Positions 10,761 to 22,309 of a stretch of 64,000 bases of DNA are shown here, piece by piece. Source of the stretch: Aquarana catesbeiana (lineage: Eukaryota; Chordata; Amphibia; Anura; Ranidae); contig NC_133334.1 in assembly GCF_042186555.1 (NCBI RefSeq), positions 212,477,332-212,541,331 on the forward strand, given 5' to 3'. Position 1 is the stretch's first letter, and the number at the start of each line of letters is the position of its first letter. A program made the translations under genes and the position numbers. The notes under the pieces are model-generated. The model worked only from the letters and a program-made list of their open reading frames with translations, had not been told where the DNA came from and ran no database searches.

Positions 10761-12067
10761 TGCATGTATGCCCATCATTAGAAGTGGGTGGATGAAGGGA
10801 GGTATTCTAATGGTGGGCATACCCACAGATCAATCTCTTTTTTTGTTCAGCCCACAGGCCGTATGAAAAAAAAGTTTACAATATATGCCCAACTCAGACC
10901 AGCAATGTACTGGTATGTTGCTGGACTTTGAGTGGTTATACCAGAATGATGCCTGCAGGTTTAGGTATCATCTTGGTATCATTCTTTTCAGCCAGCGGTC
11001 GGCTTTCATGTAAAAGCAATCCTAGCGGCTAATTAGCCTCCAGACTGCTTTTACAAGCAGTGGGAGGGAATGCCCCCCCACCGTCTTCCATGTTTTTCTC
11101 TGGCTCTCCTGTCCCAACAGGGAACCTGAGAATGCAGCCGGTGATTCAGCCAGCTGACCATAGAGGTGATCAGAGACCAGAGTGGCTCCAAACATCTCTA
11201 TGGCCTAAGAAACCGGAAGCTACGAGCATTTCATGACTTAGATTTCGCCAGATGTAAACAGCGCCATTGGGAAATTGGGAAAGCATTTTATCACACCGAT
11301 CTTGGTGCGGTCAGATGCTTTGGGGGCAGAGGAGAGATCTAGGCTCTAATAGACCCCAATTTTTTCAAAAAAGAGTACCTGTCACTACCTATTGCTATCA
11401 TAGGGGATATTTACATTCCCTGAGATAACAATAAAGATGATTAAAAAAAAAATGAAAGGAACAGTTTAAAAATAAGATAAAAAAGCAAAAAAAAAATAAA
11501 GAAAAAAAAAAGCACCCCTGTCCCCCCCTGCTCTCGCGCAAAGGCAAACGCAAGCGTAGGTCCGGCGTCAAATGTAAACAGCAATTGCACCATGCATGTG
11601 AGGTATCACCGCGAAGGTCAGATCGAGGGCAGTCATTTTAGCAGTAGACCTCCTCTGTAAATCTAAAGTGGTAACCTGTAAAGGCTTTTAAAGGCTTTTA
11701 AAAATGTATTTAGTTTGTCGCCACTGCACGTTTGTGCGCAATTTAAAAGCATGTCATGCTTGGTATCCATGTACTCGGCCTAAGATCATCTTTCTTTCAT
11801 CAAACAGTTGGGCAATATAGTATGTTTTAGTGCATTAAAATTTAAAAAAGTGTGTTTTTTCCCAAAAAAATGCGTTTGAAAAATTGCTGCGCAAATACTG
11901 TGTGAAAAAAAAAATGAAACACCCACCATTTTAATCTGTAGGGCATTTGCTTTAAAAAATATATAATGTTTGGGGGTATAAAGTAATTTTCTTGCAAAAA
12001 AAAATATTTTTTTCATGTAAACAAAAATTGTCAGAAAGGGCTTTGTCTTCAAGTGGTTAGAAGAGTG
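10758..12067 (-). mobile_element. MITE, reverse orientation (copy 2)
   Basis: The counterpart of 6299-7600 at offset 4467, nearly identical (for example an A-to-G change near 11807). Confidence 0.6.
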
Positions 12068-12106
12068 GGTGATGTGTGACATAAGCTTCTAAATTTTGTG
12101 CATAAA

Positions 12107-13165
12107 ATGCCAGGACCGCTCAAAACCCCCGCAAATGACCCCATTTTGGAAAGTAGACACCCCAAGCTATTTGCTGAGAGGCATATCGAGTCCATGGAAT
12201 ATTTTATATTGTGACACAAGTTGCGGGAAAAAGACAAATTTTATTTTATTTTCTTGCACAAAGTTGTCACTAAATGATATATTGCTCAAACGTGCCATGG
12301 GCATATGTGAAATTACACCCCAAAATACATTCTGTTGCTTCTCCTGAGTACGGGGATACCACATGTGTGAGATTTTTTGGGAGCCTATCCACGTACGGGA
12401 CCCCGAAAACCAAGCACCGCCTTCAGGCTTTCTAAGGGCGTAAATTTTTGATTTCACTCTTCACTGCCTATCACAGTTTCGGAGGCCATGGAATGCCCAG
12501 GTGGCACAAAACCCCCCAAATTACCCTATTTTGGAAAGTAGACACCCCAAGCTTTTTGCTGAGAGGTATAGTGAGTATTTTGCAGACCTCACTTTTTGTC
12601 ACAAAGTTTTGAAAATTGAAAAAAAACAAATTTTTTTTCTTGTCTTTCTTCATTTTCAAAAACAAATGAGAGCTGCAAAATACTCACCATGCCTCTTAGC
12701 AAATAGCTTGGGGTGTCTACTTTCCAAAATGGGGTCATTTGGGGGGGGGGGGGGTTTGCTATCTTGGCATTTTATGGCCTTCGAAACTGTGATAGGTAGT
12801 GAGGAGTGAATCAAAAATTTACGCCCTTAGAAATCCTGAAGGCAGTGATTGAATTTCGGGGCCCCGTATGCAGCTAGACTCCCAAAAAGTCTCACACATG
12901 TGGTATCCCCGTACTCAGGAGAAGCAGCAGAATGTATTTTGGGGTGTAATTCCACATATGCCCATGGCATGTTTGAGCAATATATCATTTAGTGACAACT
13001 TTGTGCAAAAAAAAAAAAAATTGTCACTTTCCTGCAACTTGTGGCAAAATATAAAATATTCCATGGACTCAACATGCCTCTCAGCAAATAGCTTGGGGTG
13101 TCTACTTTCCAAAATGGGGTCATTTGGGGGGGGGGGGGGGGTTGTGCCATCTTGGCATTTTATGG
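12107..13165. repeat. 1.05-kb imperfect palindrome P2 (copy 2)
   Basis: The counterpart of 7640-8700. It differs by scattered substitutions (for example near 12392, 12852 and 12878) and by the lengths of the G and A runs. Confidence 0.9.
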
Positions 13166-13431
13166 CCTTCAAAACTGTGATAGGTAGTGAGGTGTGAAAT
13201 CAAAAATTTACGCCCTTAGAAAGCTAAATATATTTTGGGGTGCAATTCCGCATATGCCCATGGCCTGTGTGAGCAATATATCATTTAGTGACAACTTTCT
13301 GTAATTTTTTTTTTTTTCTTGTCATTATTCAATCAATTGGGACAAAAAAAAATTATATTCAATGGGCTCAACATGCCTCTCAGCAATTTCCTTGGGGTGT
13401 CTATTTTCCAAAATGGGGTCATTTGGGGGGG

Positions 13432-13593
13432 TCTTGTACTGCCCTGCCATTTAGCACCTCAAGAAATGACATAGGCAGTCATAAACTAAAAGCTGTGTAA
13501 ATTCCAGAAAATGTACCCTAGTTTGTAGACACTATAACTTTTGCGCAAACCAATAATTATACGCTTATTGACATTTTTTTTACCAAAGACATT
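13432..13593 (+). repeat. 162-bp direct repeat flanking an insert (left)
   Basis: TCTTGTACTGCCCTGCC through CCAAAGACATTAGG recurs at 14695-14855 with few changes. Both copies are interior sequence of the same MITE, so the 1.1 kb between them interrupts the element and is bracketed by duplicated element sequence. Confidence 0.8.
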
Positions 13594-14694
13594 AGGAGCA
13601 CGGGACGCTGCCACAAACTAGCTGAGTGTGACGAGCTCGGCGCTCGTGGATGTATTACCCCCCAGCCGGTTTTTAAATGTAAGTTTATGGGACTTTTTCT
13701 ACTCAATAAATTGTATTCTATATGGGATCACGCTATGTGTGCTTTCCCATTTTTATACCGCACACTTTGACTCTGCCTGACGAGCTGTGAGGAGCAGAAA
13801 GCGGGGACAGACTGAGGACTGTAGCCAGCATTTGGAGGCATACGAGCTCGTCGCTCGTGGGTTGAGGCCTGCGCTCATTTTTTACAAGTGAGTGCAACCC
13901 CCCCTCCCCTTCCCCCTCCCCTTCTGTGCCCTGCTACCCCCCCCTCAGACGTCACGGAATTATACTATATGCTGTTCGTTTTTTATCTCTCCATATGCCA
14001 TACTGCATACTCAACCATCGTCACCTACTGTACTACCGGACTATTCCATTCGCTGACCTTTCACCACATATGCTGTATACCTTACAGCAGTAAGGTAAGC
14101 GGCCTGTGAACACGGAGGTGTCCTCACTGAAGAAACCCCCCTTTTTCACCACTGACATTTGGTTTGCATTTAGAAGTGTCATATTTGGTGGTGGGACTGT
14201 TGTTATTCCTTGGATTTACCACTTACAAGTTGCCACGTGCTGGCGTGATACTAGCACATATTCACTGGGACTATTTATTTTATAATGTTCATATACTTTT
14301 ACTGATATAATTTTTCTGATTACCATATATCTGTTTTTTATGTTATTAACTGTTTACAGTGCCAGCATATTGATACACTCAATAAGGGTTTTTACCTGAT
14401 GTTTTCTGGGCTTATGCACCCATTATTTTGATTCACACACCTATGTGCACTGTTTGTTTGTATATTTTTTGATGTCAGCATTCTCTGTATGCACTATTAT
14501 GTTTTAGTGTTTTTATATGCTTTTACATATACCCTTACATTTATATATCTGCATCCGTGAGTCTTTTTTTGATGTATCTGACTCATGTACTTAGGTTATT
14601 TGGCATCTATTGTGTATGCGCTTTAGTATAGTCCGCCTCTTCCTTTTCCCTATTCCCCTTCTATCACAACGCAACCACCACTCCCTTTTTGGGG
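13594..14694. other. unidentified insert within the MITE
   Basis: 1.1 kb unlike its surroundings. It holds two similar short inverted motifs about 208 bp apart (GACGAGCTCGGCGCTCGTGG near 13630 and ACGAGCTCGTCGCTCGTGGG near 13843) and pyrimidine-rich runs (13898-13950). A T-rich, 3'-UTR-like right half follows CACTGAAGAAACCCCCC at about 14127. No convincing ORF is seen. It may be the untranslated end of a retroelement, but I cannot name one. Confidence 0.4.
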
Positions 14695-15172
14695 TCTTGT
14701 ACTGCCCTGCCATTTTAGCACCTCAAGAAATGACATAGGCAGTCATAAACTAAAAGCTGTGTAAATTCCAGAAAATGTACCCTAGTTTGTAGACGCTATA
14801 ACTTTTGCGCAAACCAATAGTTATACGCTTATTGACTTTTTTTTACCAAAGACATGAGGCCGAATACATTTTGGCCTAAATGTATGACTAAAATTGAGTT
14901 TATTGTATTTTTTTTATAACAAAAAGTAGAAAATATCATTTTTTTCAAAATTTTCGGTCTTTTTCCGTTTATAGCGCAAAAAATATAAAATCGCAGAGGT
15001 GATCAAATACCATCAAAAGAAAGCTCTATTTGTGGGAAGAAAAGGACGCAAATTTTGTTTGGGTACAGCATTGCATGACCGCGCAATTAGCAGTTAAAGT
15101 GACGCAGTACCAAATTGTAAAAAGTGCCCTGGTCAGGAAGGGGGTAAATCCTTCCGGGGCTGAAGTGGTTAA
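14695..15172 (+). mobile_element. right end of the large TTAA element
   Basis: Resumes the interior of the MITE with the second 162-bp direct repeat (14695-14855) and ends CCTTCCGGGGCTGAAGTGG followed by TTAA (15169-15172). This terminus is the same as the inverted left end seen at 20790 and 24690, so it is a genuine element end. Confidence 0.8.
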
Positions 15173-15735
15173 TTCATTTCTTACTGGAGGCTCCCACACC
15201 ATTACCACCAAAAAGGAGTACCTTCACACTGACGCGGCCTCTAGCTCGCGGGTGGAGGCTCCCAGACAATTACCACCGAAAAGGAGTCCCTTCACCCTGA
15301 TGCGGCCTCTAGATCGTGGGTGGAGGCTCCCAGACAACTACCACCGAAAAGGAGTCCCTTCACCCTGACGCGGCCTCTAGCTCGCGGGTGGAGGCTCCCA
15401 GACAATTGCCACAGAAAAGGAGTCCCTTCACCCTGACACAGCCTCTAGCTCGCGGGTGGAGGCTCCCAGACAATTACCACCGAAAAGGAGTCCCTTCACC
15501 CTGTCGCGGCCTCTAGTTCGCAGGTGGAGGCTCCCAGACAATTACCACCGAAAAGGAGTCCCTTCACCCTGATGTGACCTCTAGATCGCGGGTGGAGGCT
15601 CCTAGGCAATTAAAATCGAAAAGGAGTCCCTTCACCCTGACGCGGCCTCTAGATCGCGAATGGAGGCTCCCGGACAATTACCACCGAAAAGGAGTCCCTC
15701 CGCCCTGACGCAGCCTCTAGCGAACGGGTGGAGGC
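15173..15735. repeat. 68-bp minisatellite array (second block)
   Basis: About eight copies of the unit seen at 1-833, here mostly with CTAGCTCGCGGGTGGAG and TCCCTTCACCCTGACGC. The TTAA element at 834-15172 lies between two blocks of one array, so the array was probably continuous before the insertions. Confidence 0.95.
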
Positions 15736-16470
15736 TCCATCTAACAAAAAAGTAGAGTGATTGGCCGACTATTAGGGGATGGAGGAGGCAGGATTTTTTT
15801 TTTTCATGACACTAAATATAAAATATTTTATATAATCCATACAGATCGACTACTCCACGTCTCTGTAATTTATTTTTAATGAAATAATTTCCTTGTCACA
15901 TCCTCTGTCAACTTCTGAGCCATTACCTGACCATTACCACCGGAAAGGAGTCCCTCCACCCTAAAGCGGCCTCTAGCTCGCGGGTGGAGGCTCCCAGGCA
16001 ATTACCACCGAAAAGGAGTCCCTCCACCCTAAAGCGGCCTCTAGCTCGCGGGTGGAGGCTCCTAGGCAATTAAAACCGAAAAGGAGTCCCTTCACCCTGA
16101 CGCGGCCTCTAGATCGCAGGTGGAGACTCCCGGACAATTACCACCAAAAAGGAGTCCCTCCGCCCTGACGCAGCCTCTAGCGCACGGGTGGAGGCTCCAT
16201 CTAACAAAAAAGTAGAGTGATTGGCCGGCTATTAGGGGATGGAGGAGGCCGGATTTTTTTTTCATGACACTAAATATAAAATATTTTAAATAATCCATAC
16301 AGATCGACTACTCCATGTCTCTGTAATTTATTTTTAATGAAATCATTTCCTTGTCACATCCTCTGTTAACTTCTGAGCCATTACCTGACCATTACCACCG
16401 AAAAGGAGTCCCTTCACCCTGATGCGGCCTCGAGCTCGCGGGTGGAGGCTCCCAGGCCATTACCACTGAA
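15736..16470. repeat. alternating spacer and minisatellite units
   Basis: A spacer beginning ATCTAACAAAAAAGTAGAG (15739-15935), then about four minisatellite units (15936-16197), then the spacer again (16198-16390), then one unit. The two spacers are nearly identical, so the spacer plus a few units forms a higher-order repeat of about 460 bp. Confidence 0.85.
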
Positions 16471-16945
16471 TTTGTTCTTCTACTTCCTTGTACTGCAACA
16501 TCCTCCATGAGCTCCCACACCTCTCATTTTCCCTTTCACTTCTGTTTGTTTAGAACAAGCAGTGCACGTTTGTTGCAGTTATTTACACTGCTCTATGTAC
16601 ACTGCCCACAGCCCACAGCAGGAAGTCAGATCACAAAAAAATATGGAGATTTAGAGGAGTCTGAAACCAGTAAAAATCACTTTTTTGGGGTTAATAACAC
16701 ATACCCGAATTGGATATTTTTTTAAACCAGAGTTTAGCATCACATTTTTACCATCTAACAAAAAAGGAGATTGATTGGCCAGCTATTATGGGATGGAGGA
16801 GGCCAGATTTTTTTTTCATGACATTAAATATATAATATTTTAAATAATCCATACAGATCCACTACTCCATGTCACTGTAATTTATTTTTAATTAAATCAT
16901 TTCCTTGTCACATCCTCTGTTAACTCCTGAACCATTACCTGACCA
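16471..16945. repeat. long spacer repeat
   Basis: A longer version of the spacer, starting after CATTACCACTGAATTTG. It includes a segment ending in CACAGCAGGAAGTCAG, one containing GAGTCTGAAACCAGTAAAAA, and the ATCTAACAAAAAAGGAG spacer. The same order occurs at 18922-19385 and, more diverged, three to four times up to 20740. Confidence 0.85.
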
Positions 16946-18921
16946 TTACCACCGAAAAGGAGTCCCTTCACCCTGACGCAGCCTCGAGCTTGCGGGTGAA
17001 GGCTCCCAGACCACTACCACCGAAAAGGAGTCCCTTCATCGTGACGCAGCCTCTAGCTTTCAGGTGAAGGCTCCCAGACAATTACCACCGAAAAGGAGTC
17101 CCTTCATCCTGATGCAGCCTCTAGCTCATGGGTGGAGGCTCCCAGACCATTACCACCGAAAAGGAGTCCCTTCATCCTGATGCAGCCTCTAGCTCATGGG
17201 TGGAGGCTCCCAGACCATTACTACCGAAAAGGTGTCCATTCACCCTGACGCAGCCTCTAGCTCATGGGTGGAGGCTCCCAGACCATTACCACCGAAAAGG
17301 AGTCCCTTCATCCTGACACAGCCTCTAGCTTTCGGGTGAAGGCTTCCAGACCATTACCACTGAAAAGGAGTCCCTTCATCCTGATGCAGCCTCGAGCTCG
17401 CGGGTGGAGGCTCCCAGACCATTACCACCGAAAAGGAGTCCCTTCACCCTGACGTAGCCTCTAGCTTTCGGGTGAAGGCTCCCAGACCATTACCACCGAA
17501 AAGGAGTCCCTTCACCCTGATGCAGCCTCAAGCTTGCGGGTGGAAGCTCCCAGACCATTACCACCGAAAAGGAGTCCTTTCATCCTGACGCATTCTCAAG
17601 CTCGCTGGTGGAGGCTCCCTGACCATTACCACCGAAAAGGAGTCCCTTCACCCTGACACAGCCTCTAGCTCACAGGTGAAGGCTCCTAGACCATTAACAC
17701 CGAAAAGGAGTCCCTTCATCCTGACGCAGCCTCTAGCTTTCGGGTGAAGGCTCCCAGACAATTACTACCGAAAATGAGTCCCTTCACCCTGACGCAGCCT
17801 CTAGCTCGTGGGTGGAGGCTCCCAGACCATTACCACCGAAAAGGAGTCCCTTCATCCTGACTCAGCCTCAAGCTTGTGGGTGCAGGCTCCCAGACCATTA
17901 CCACCGAAACGGAGTCCCTTCATCCTGACGCAGCCTCTAGCTCGTGGGTGGAGGCTCCCAGACCATTACCAGCGAAAAGGAGTCCCTTCAACCTGCTGCA
18001 GCCTCTAGTTTTCAGGTGAAGGCTCCCAGACCATTACCAACGAAAAGGAGTCCCTTCACCCTGACGTAGCCTCTAGCTCGTGGGTGGAGGCTCCCAGACC
18101 ATTATCACCGAAAAGGAGTACTTCATCCTGACGCAGCCTCTAGCTCGCGGGTGGAGGCTCCCAGACCATTACCACCGAAAAGGAGTCCCTTCATCCTGAT
18201 GCAGCCTCGAGTTTGAGGGTGGAGGCTCCCAGACCATTTCCACTGAAAAGGAGTCCCTTCACCCTGACGTAGCCTCTAGCTTGCGGATAGAGGCTCCCAG
18301 ACAATTACCGCCGAAAAGGAGTCTCTCCACCCTGACGCGGCCTCTAGGACGCGGGTGGAGGCTTCCAGACAATTACAACCGAAAAGAAGTCCCTCCACCG
18401 AGGCGGCCTCTAGATCGCGGGTGGAGGCTCCCAGACAATTACCACCGAAAAGGAGTCCCACCACCCTGAGGCGGCCTCTAGGTCGCGGGTGGAGGCTCCC
18501 AGACAATTACCGCCGAAAAGGAGTCCCTCCACCCCAATGCGGCCTCTAACTCACGGGTGGAGGCTCCCAGACAATGACCACCGAAAAGGAGTCCCTCCAC
18601 CCTGACACGGCCTCTAGATCGTGGGTAGAGGCTCCCAGACCATTACCTCTGAAAAGGAGTCTCTTCACCCTGACGTAGCCTCTAGCTTTCGGGTGAAGGC
18701 TCCCAGACCATTACCACCGAAAAGGAGTCCCTTCATCCTGATGCAATCTCGAGCTCGTGGGTGGAGGCTCCTAGACCATTAACACTGAAAAGGAGTCTCT
18801 TCACCCTGACGCAGCCTCTAGCGTGTGGCTGGAGGCTCTTAGACCATTACCACTGAAAAGGAGTCCCTTCACCCTGATGCAGCCTCATGCTCGCGGGTGG
18901 AGGCTCCCAGACAATTACCAC
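16946..18921. repeat. 68-bp minisatellite array (third block)
   Basis: About 29 units. The variant changes along the block: units from 16946 to 18290 are mainly the CTAGCTTTCGGGTGAAG or CTCGTGGGTGGAG type with CCATTACC, units at 18290-18640 are the CTAGGTCGCGGGTGGAG and CAATTACC type of the left block, and later units return to the first type. This patchwork suggests exchange between arrays. Confidence 0.95.
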
Positions 18922-19450
18922 TGAATTTGTTTTTCTGCTTCCTTGTACTGCAACATCCTCCATGAGCTCCCACACCTCTCATTTTCCCCTTCACTTCTGT
19001 TTGTTTGGAACAAGCAGTGCACGTTCGTGGCAGTTATGTACACTGCTCTATGTACACAGCCCACAGCAAGAAGTCGAATTAAAAAAAAAAAAATATGGAG
19101 ATTTTGAGTCTGAAACCAGTAAAAATCACTTTTTTAGGGTTAAAAACACATACCTGAATTGGATATTTTTTTTAAACCAGAGGTTAGCATCACTTTACTA
19201 TCTAACAAAAAAGGAGAGTGATTGGCCGGCTATTAGGGGATGGATGAGGCCGTTTTTTTTTTTTTTTTAATGACACTAAATATATAATATTTTAAATAAT
19301 CCATACAGATCCACTACTCCATTTCTCTGTAATTTATTTCGAATGAAATCATTTCCTTGTCACATCCTCTGAACCTCTCCCTTTCCCCTCACTTCTGTTT
19401 GCTTGAAAAAAATAAAAAATAAAATTATATTAATTATATTATAGATATAG

Positions 19451-19481
<31 letters not shown>

Positions 19482-20740
19482 CACACACACACACATTCTA
19501 GTTAATGTCCTTGTAAAGTATTTTTCATGAAATTGCGTCTGTACATTTTTGCCTCCTTCTGTCATCCTCCATTAACCCCACAAATCTATACTGCAGCCCA
19601 AAGCCCATTTCAGGAAGTTAGATTAGAAAAAAAAAACAGATGGGGATTTGGAGAAGTCTGAAATCAGTAAAAAGTACTTTTTTTGGTTAAGAACACATAC
19701 CTGAAATAATTATATTTTTAAACCAGTGTTTAGAGTCACTTCTTACCATCTAACAAAACAGCAGAGTGATTGGCCGGCTATTAGGGGATGGAGGAGGCCA
19801 GATTTTTAGTTTTTTGTTTTTTTTATACACTAAATAATATATTTTTTTCAGTAGAAATTCATACACATCCACTAGTTAATAGTCCTACTACATCCCTCCT
19901 TTTTCCCTCATGTCTGTTTTAAAACAAGCAGTGCATGTTATTTGCAGTCATGTTCACTGCTCTATGTACACTGCAAAGCCCATAGCCCAAAGTTCATAGC
20001 CCTAGCCCAAAGCCCTTTTCAGGAAGTTGGATCATAAAAAAATAATAAACGGACCAGAGTTTAGTGTCACTTCTTTACCAACTTACACAAAAGCAGCGTG
20101 ATTGGACGGCTATAAGGGGAGAAGGAAGCCCATAGCCCAAAGCCCATAGCCTATAGGCCCGAGCATAAAGTCTAAAGCCCATATCCTAAAGTCTAAAGCC
20201 CATATCCTAAAGTCCAAACCTCCTAGTCGAAAGCCCATATCCCAGAGCATAAGCCCATAGCCTAAAGTCCAAAGCTCATAGTCCAAAGCTCATAGCCCAC
20301 AGCAGGAAGTCGGATCAAAAAAAATAAAATATGGAGATTTGGAGAAGTCTGAGATCAGTAAAAATCACTTTTTGGGTTAAGAACACATACTTAAATTGGA
20401 TATTTAAAAAAAAAAAGTTTAGTGTCATTTTTTTAACAAAGACAGAACATGAATGGCTGGCTATTAGAGGAGGAGGCCAGATTTTTTTTAATGAAACTAA
20501 ATAATATATATTTTTTTAAATCCATACACACACATTGCTCTATGTACACTGAAAATCTCATAGTCCACTGTCCATCCCAGGAGTGAGAAACAGAGAGAGA
20601 GAGAGAGGCTATGCTCTTGCGTACAGTGGGGACCATGGAGAATGAATGTAGCCACCCTCCAACAGGAAGTCACATCACAGGGTAAAAAAAAGGAATTTGG
20701 AGATTAAGAGGGTGAGAGCAACAGAAGGGACTTTTTTTAG
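18922..20740. repeat. series of diverged long-spacer copies
   Basis: At least four increasingly diverged copies of the long spacer (marks: CAAGCAGTGCA near 19009 and 19924; AACAAAAAAGGAGAGTGATT near 19204; CAGTAAAAA near 19110, 19665 and 20356). Within it, 20110-20300 is a degenerate short tandem repeat of about 7-14 bp built on AAAGCCCATA and AGCCCATAGCCC. Confidence 0.7.
19437..19496. repeat. compound microsatellite (TA)n(GA)n(CA)n
   Basis: Consecutive TA, GA and CA dinucleotide runs lying between two spacer copies. Confidence 0.95.
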
Positions 20741-22309
20741 TTAAAGTGATTGTAAATGGTCACCTTGTAAGACAACCCATTCAGTTTAACCACTTCAGCC
20801 CAGGAAGGTTTACCCCCTCTTCATGACCAGGCCATTTTTTTGCGATTTGGCACTGTGTCACTTTAACTGACAAATTGCACGGTCATGCCACGCTGTATCC
20901 AAATAAAATGATGCAAATTTTTCCCCACAAATAGCTTTCTTTAGGAGGCGGGGCGATGCACATTCTACCGCATCACACAGCTCTTTTTTTTCTCTCTTTT
21001 TTGTGTGAACTTTATGTGGAGCGCATAAATTAACACATCATTTATGTCACCGTAGAGCAGTGCAGTGTGATGAGCTGCTGTACAGTAATATGTAGTGCCT
21101 TCCTGTGTGTTACGATACAGTGCAGCATGTCTGCATTTTACTGCGGCTCCAGGCTGCATTGCAGAGCACACAGGGCACATAGATAACAACTGTGTGACTG
21201 GCGTTCTTCCAGTGCACAAAAAATGCCAGTCACTGTATTATGTGTGAATCGGCACAGAGCTTCTTCACACCGTGTCCGTTTACTGCACAACAACACACAT
21301 GCATGGTGTGAACAGGGCACATAGAATACAATAGTTTCCTAGGGGACATGCTGTACATGTGTGGAGGTGTGCAGCAAAATGCAGCTCAATGGACATGATG
21401 TGAATAAGCCCTTCTTTAGTATTACAGCACTGGATGGTGCTCATGGGATACCCCTTCAGTATATGAGCCCTTGCACACTGGGGCGGCGTCAGCGGTAAAA
21501 CGCCGCTATTAATAGCGGCGTTTTACCGTCGGTATGCGGCCGCTAGCGGGGCGGTTTTACCCCCCGCTAGCGGCCGAGAAAGGGTTAAAAACCACCGCAA
21601 AGCGCCTCTGCAGAGGCGCATTGCCGGCGGTATAGCCGTGCCGTCCCATTGATTTCAATGGGCAGGAGCGGTAAAGGAGCGGTATACACACCGCTCCTTC
21701 ACCGCTCCGAAGATGCTGCTAGCAGGACTTTTATTACCGTCCTGCCAGCGCATCGCTCCAGTGTGCAAGCCCTCGGGGCTTTCACACAGGAATACATGCA
21801 GCGGCACTTTTGGGGCGGTTTGCAGGCGCTATTATTAGCGCAATAGCGCCTGCAAACCGCCCCAGTGTGCAAGGGCTCTAATGGAAGGACTGCTCACTGC
21901 CACTGCTGGAAGAATGAGGATTCGCAACATTCTTAAGTGCGGAAACAAGAAAATGTGTGTAAATAACACGGCTTTGTGATTTTTATTATAGGCTCTTGTA
22001 TGTATTTTCATTTCAGGAAATAATAAAAATATATATCTTTATAGCTCTTGTCAGTGGATTCATTTGTCTTATTACGAAAATAAAACTAATACTAAAGTCT
22101 CCATTTTTTTTTTCATTTAAAAATCACAAATATGTTATACTTACCTGCTCTGTGGAATGGTTTTGCACACAGCAGCCGGCATCCCCCTCTTCTCTGGTCC
22201 CCCACAGGCTCTCCTGGCCCCTCCTTCCTGCTGAGTGCCCCCACAGCAAGCACACAGAAGACTTTTTAAAATAAAAAAAAAAAACCTTCTGACTTTACAA
22301 CCACTTTAA
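20741..22309 (+). mobile_element. composite TTAA MITE
   Basis: Opens with TTAA (20741-20744) then AGTGATTGTAAA, and closes with TTTACAACCACT then TTAA (22306-22309), giving inverted ends differing by one base in twelve. Two other elements sit inside: a fragment starting CCACTTCAGCCCAGGAAGG (20790-20942, after its own TTAA) and the foldback at 21465-21877. The rest is unique sequence without a convincing ORF. Confidence 0.55.
21465..21877. mobile_element. foldback MITE, TTTCACACTG family (copy 1)
   Basis: Terminal inverted repeats GAGCCCTTGCACACTGGGG and CCCCAGTGTGCAAGGGCTC. The interior is a chain of smaller perfect hairpins such as CGCCGCTATTAATAGCGGCG and CCGCTAGCGG pairs. Copies of the family lie at 23751, 35014 and 38298. 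It has no coding capacity. Confidence 0.85.

Larger units (their letters stand above)
9072..13541 (+). repeat. 4.47-kb tandem duplication, copy 2
   Basis: Second copy of 4589-9071. Differences include a C to T at 9139, a shorter C run near 9873, a shorter TA run (10736-10757 against 6260-6290), and G-to-A changes near 10329 and 10549. The sequence leaves the repeat at TGCGCAAACC (13542 on), whereas copy 1 reads straight into TGCAGCTGCGGG. The continuation at 13542 is the normal interior of the host MITE, since the same GCGCAAACCAATA follows at 14.8 kb. Confidence 0.95.

Noticed and set aside
15030..18549. Many 60-76 residue ORFs through the 68-bp array
   Set aside because: They follow the repeat period and shift frame between units; no start context or conserved protein is seen.
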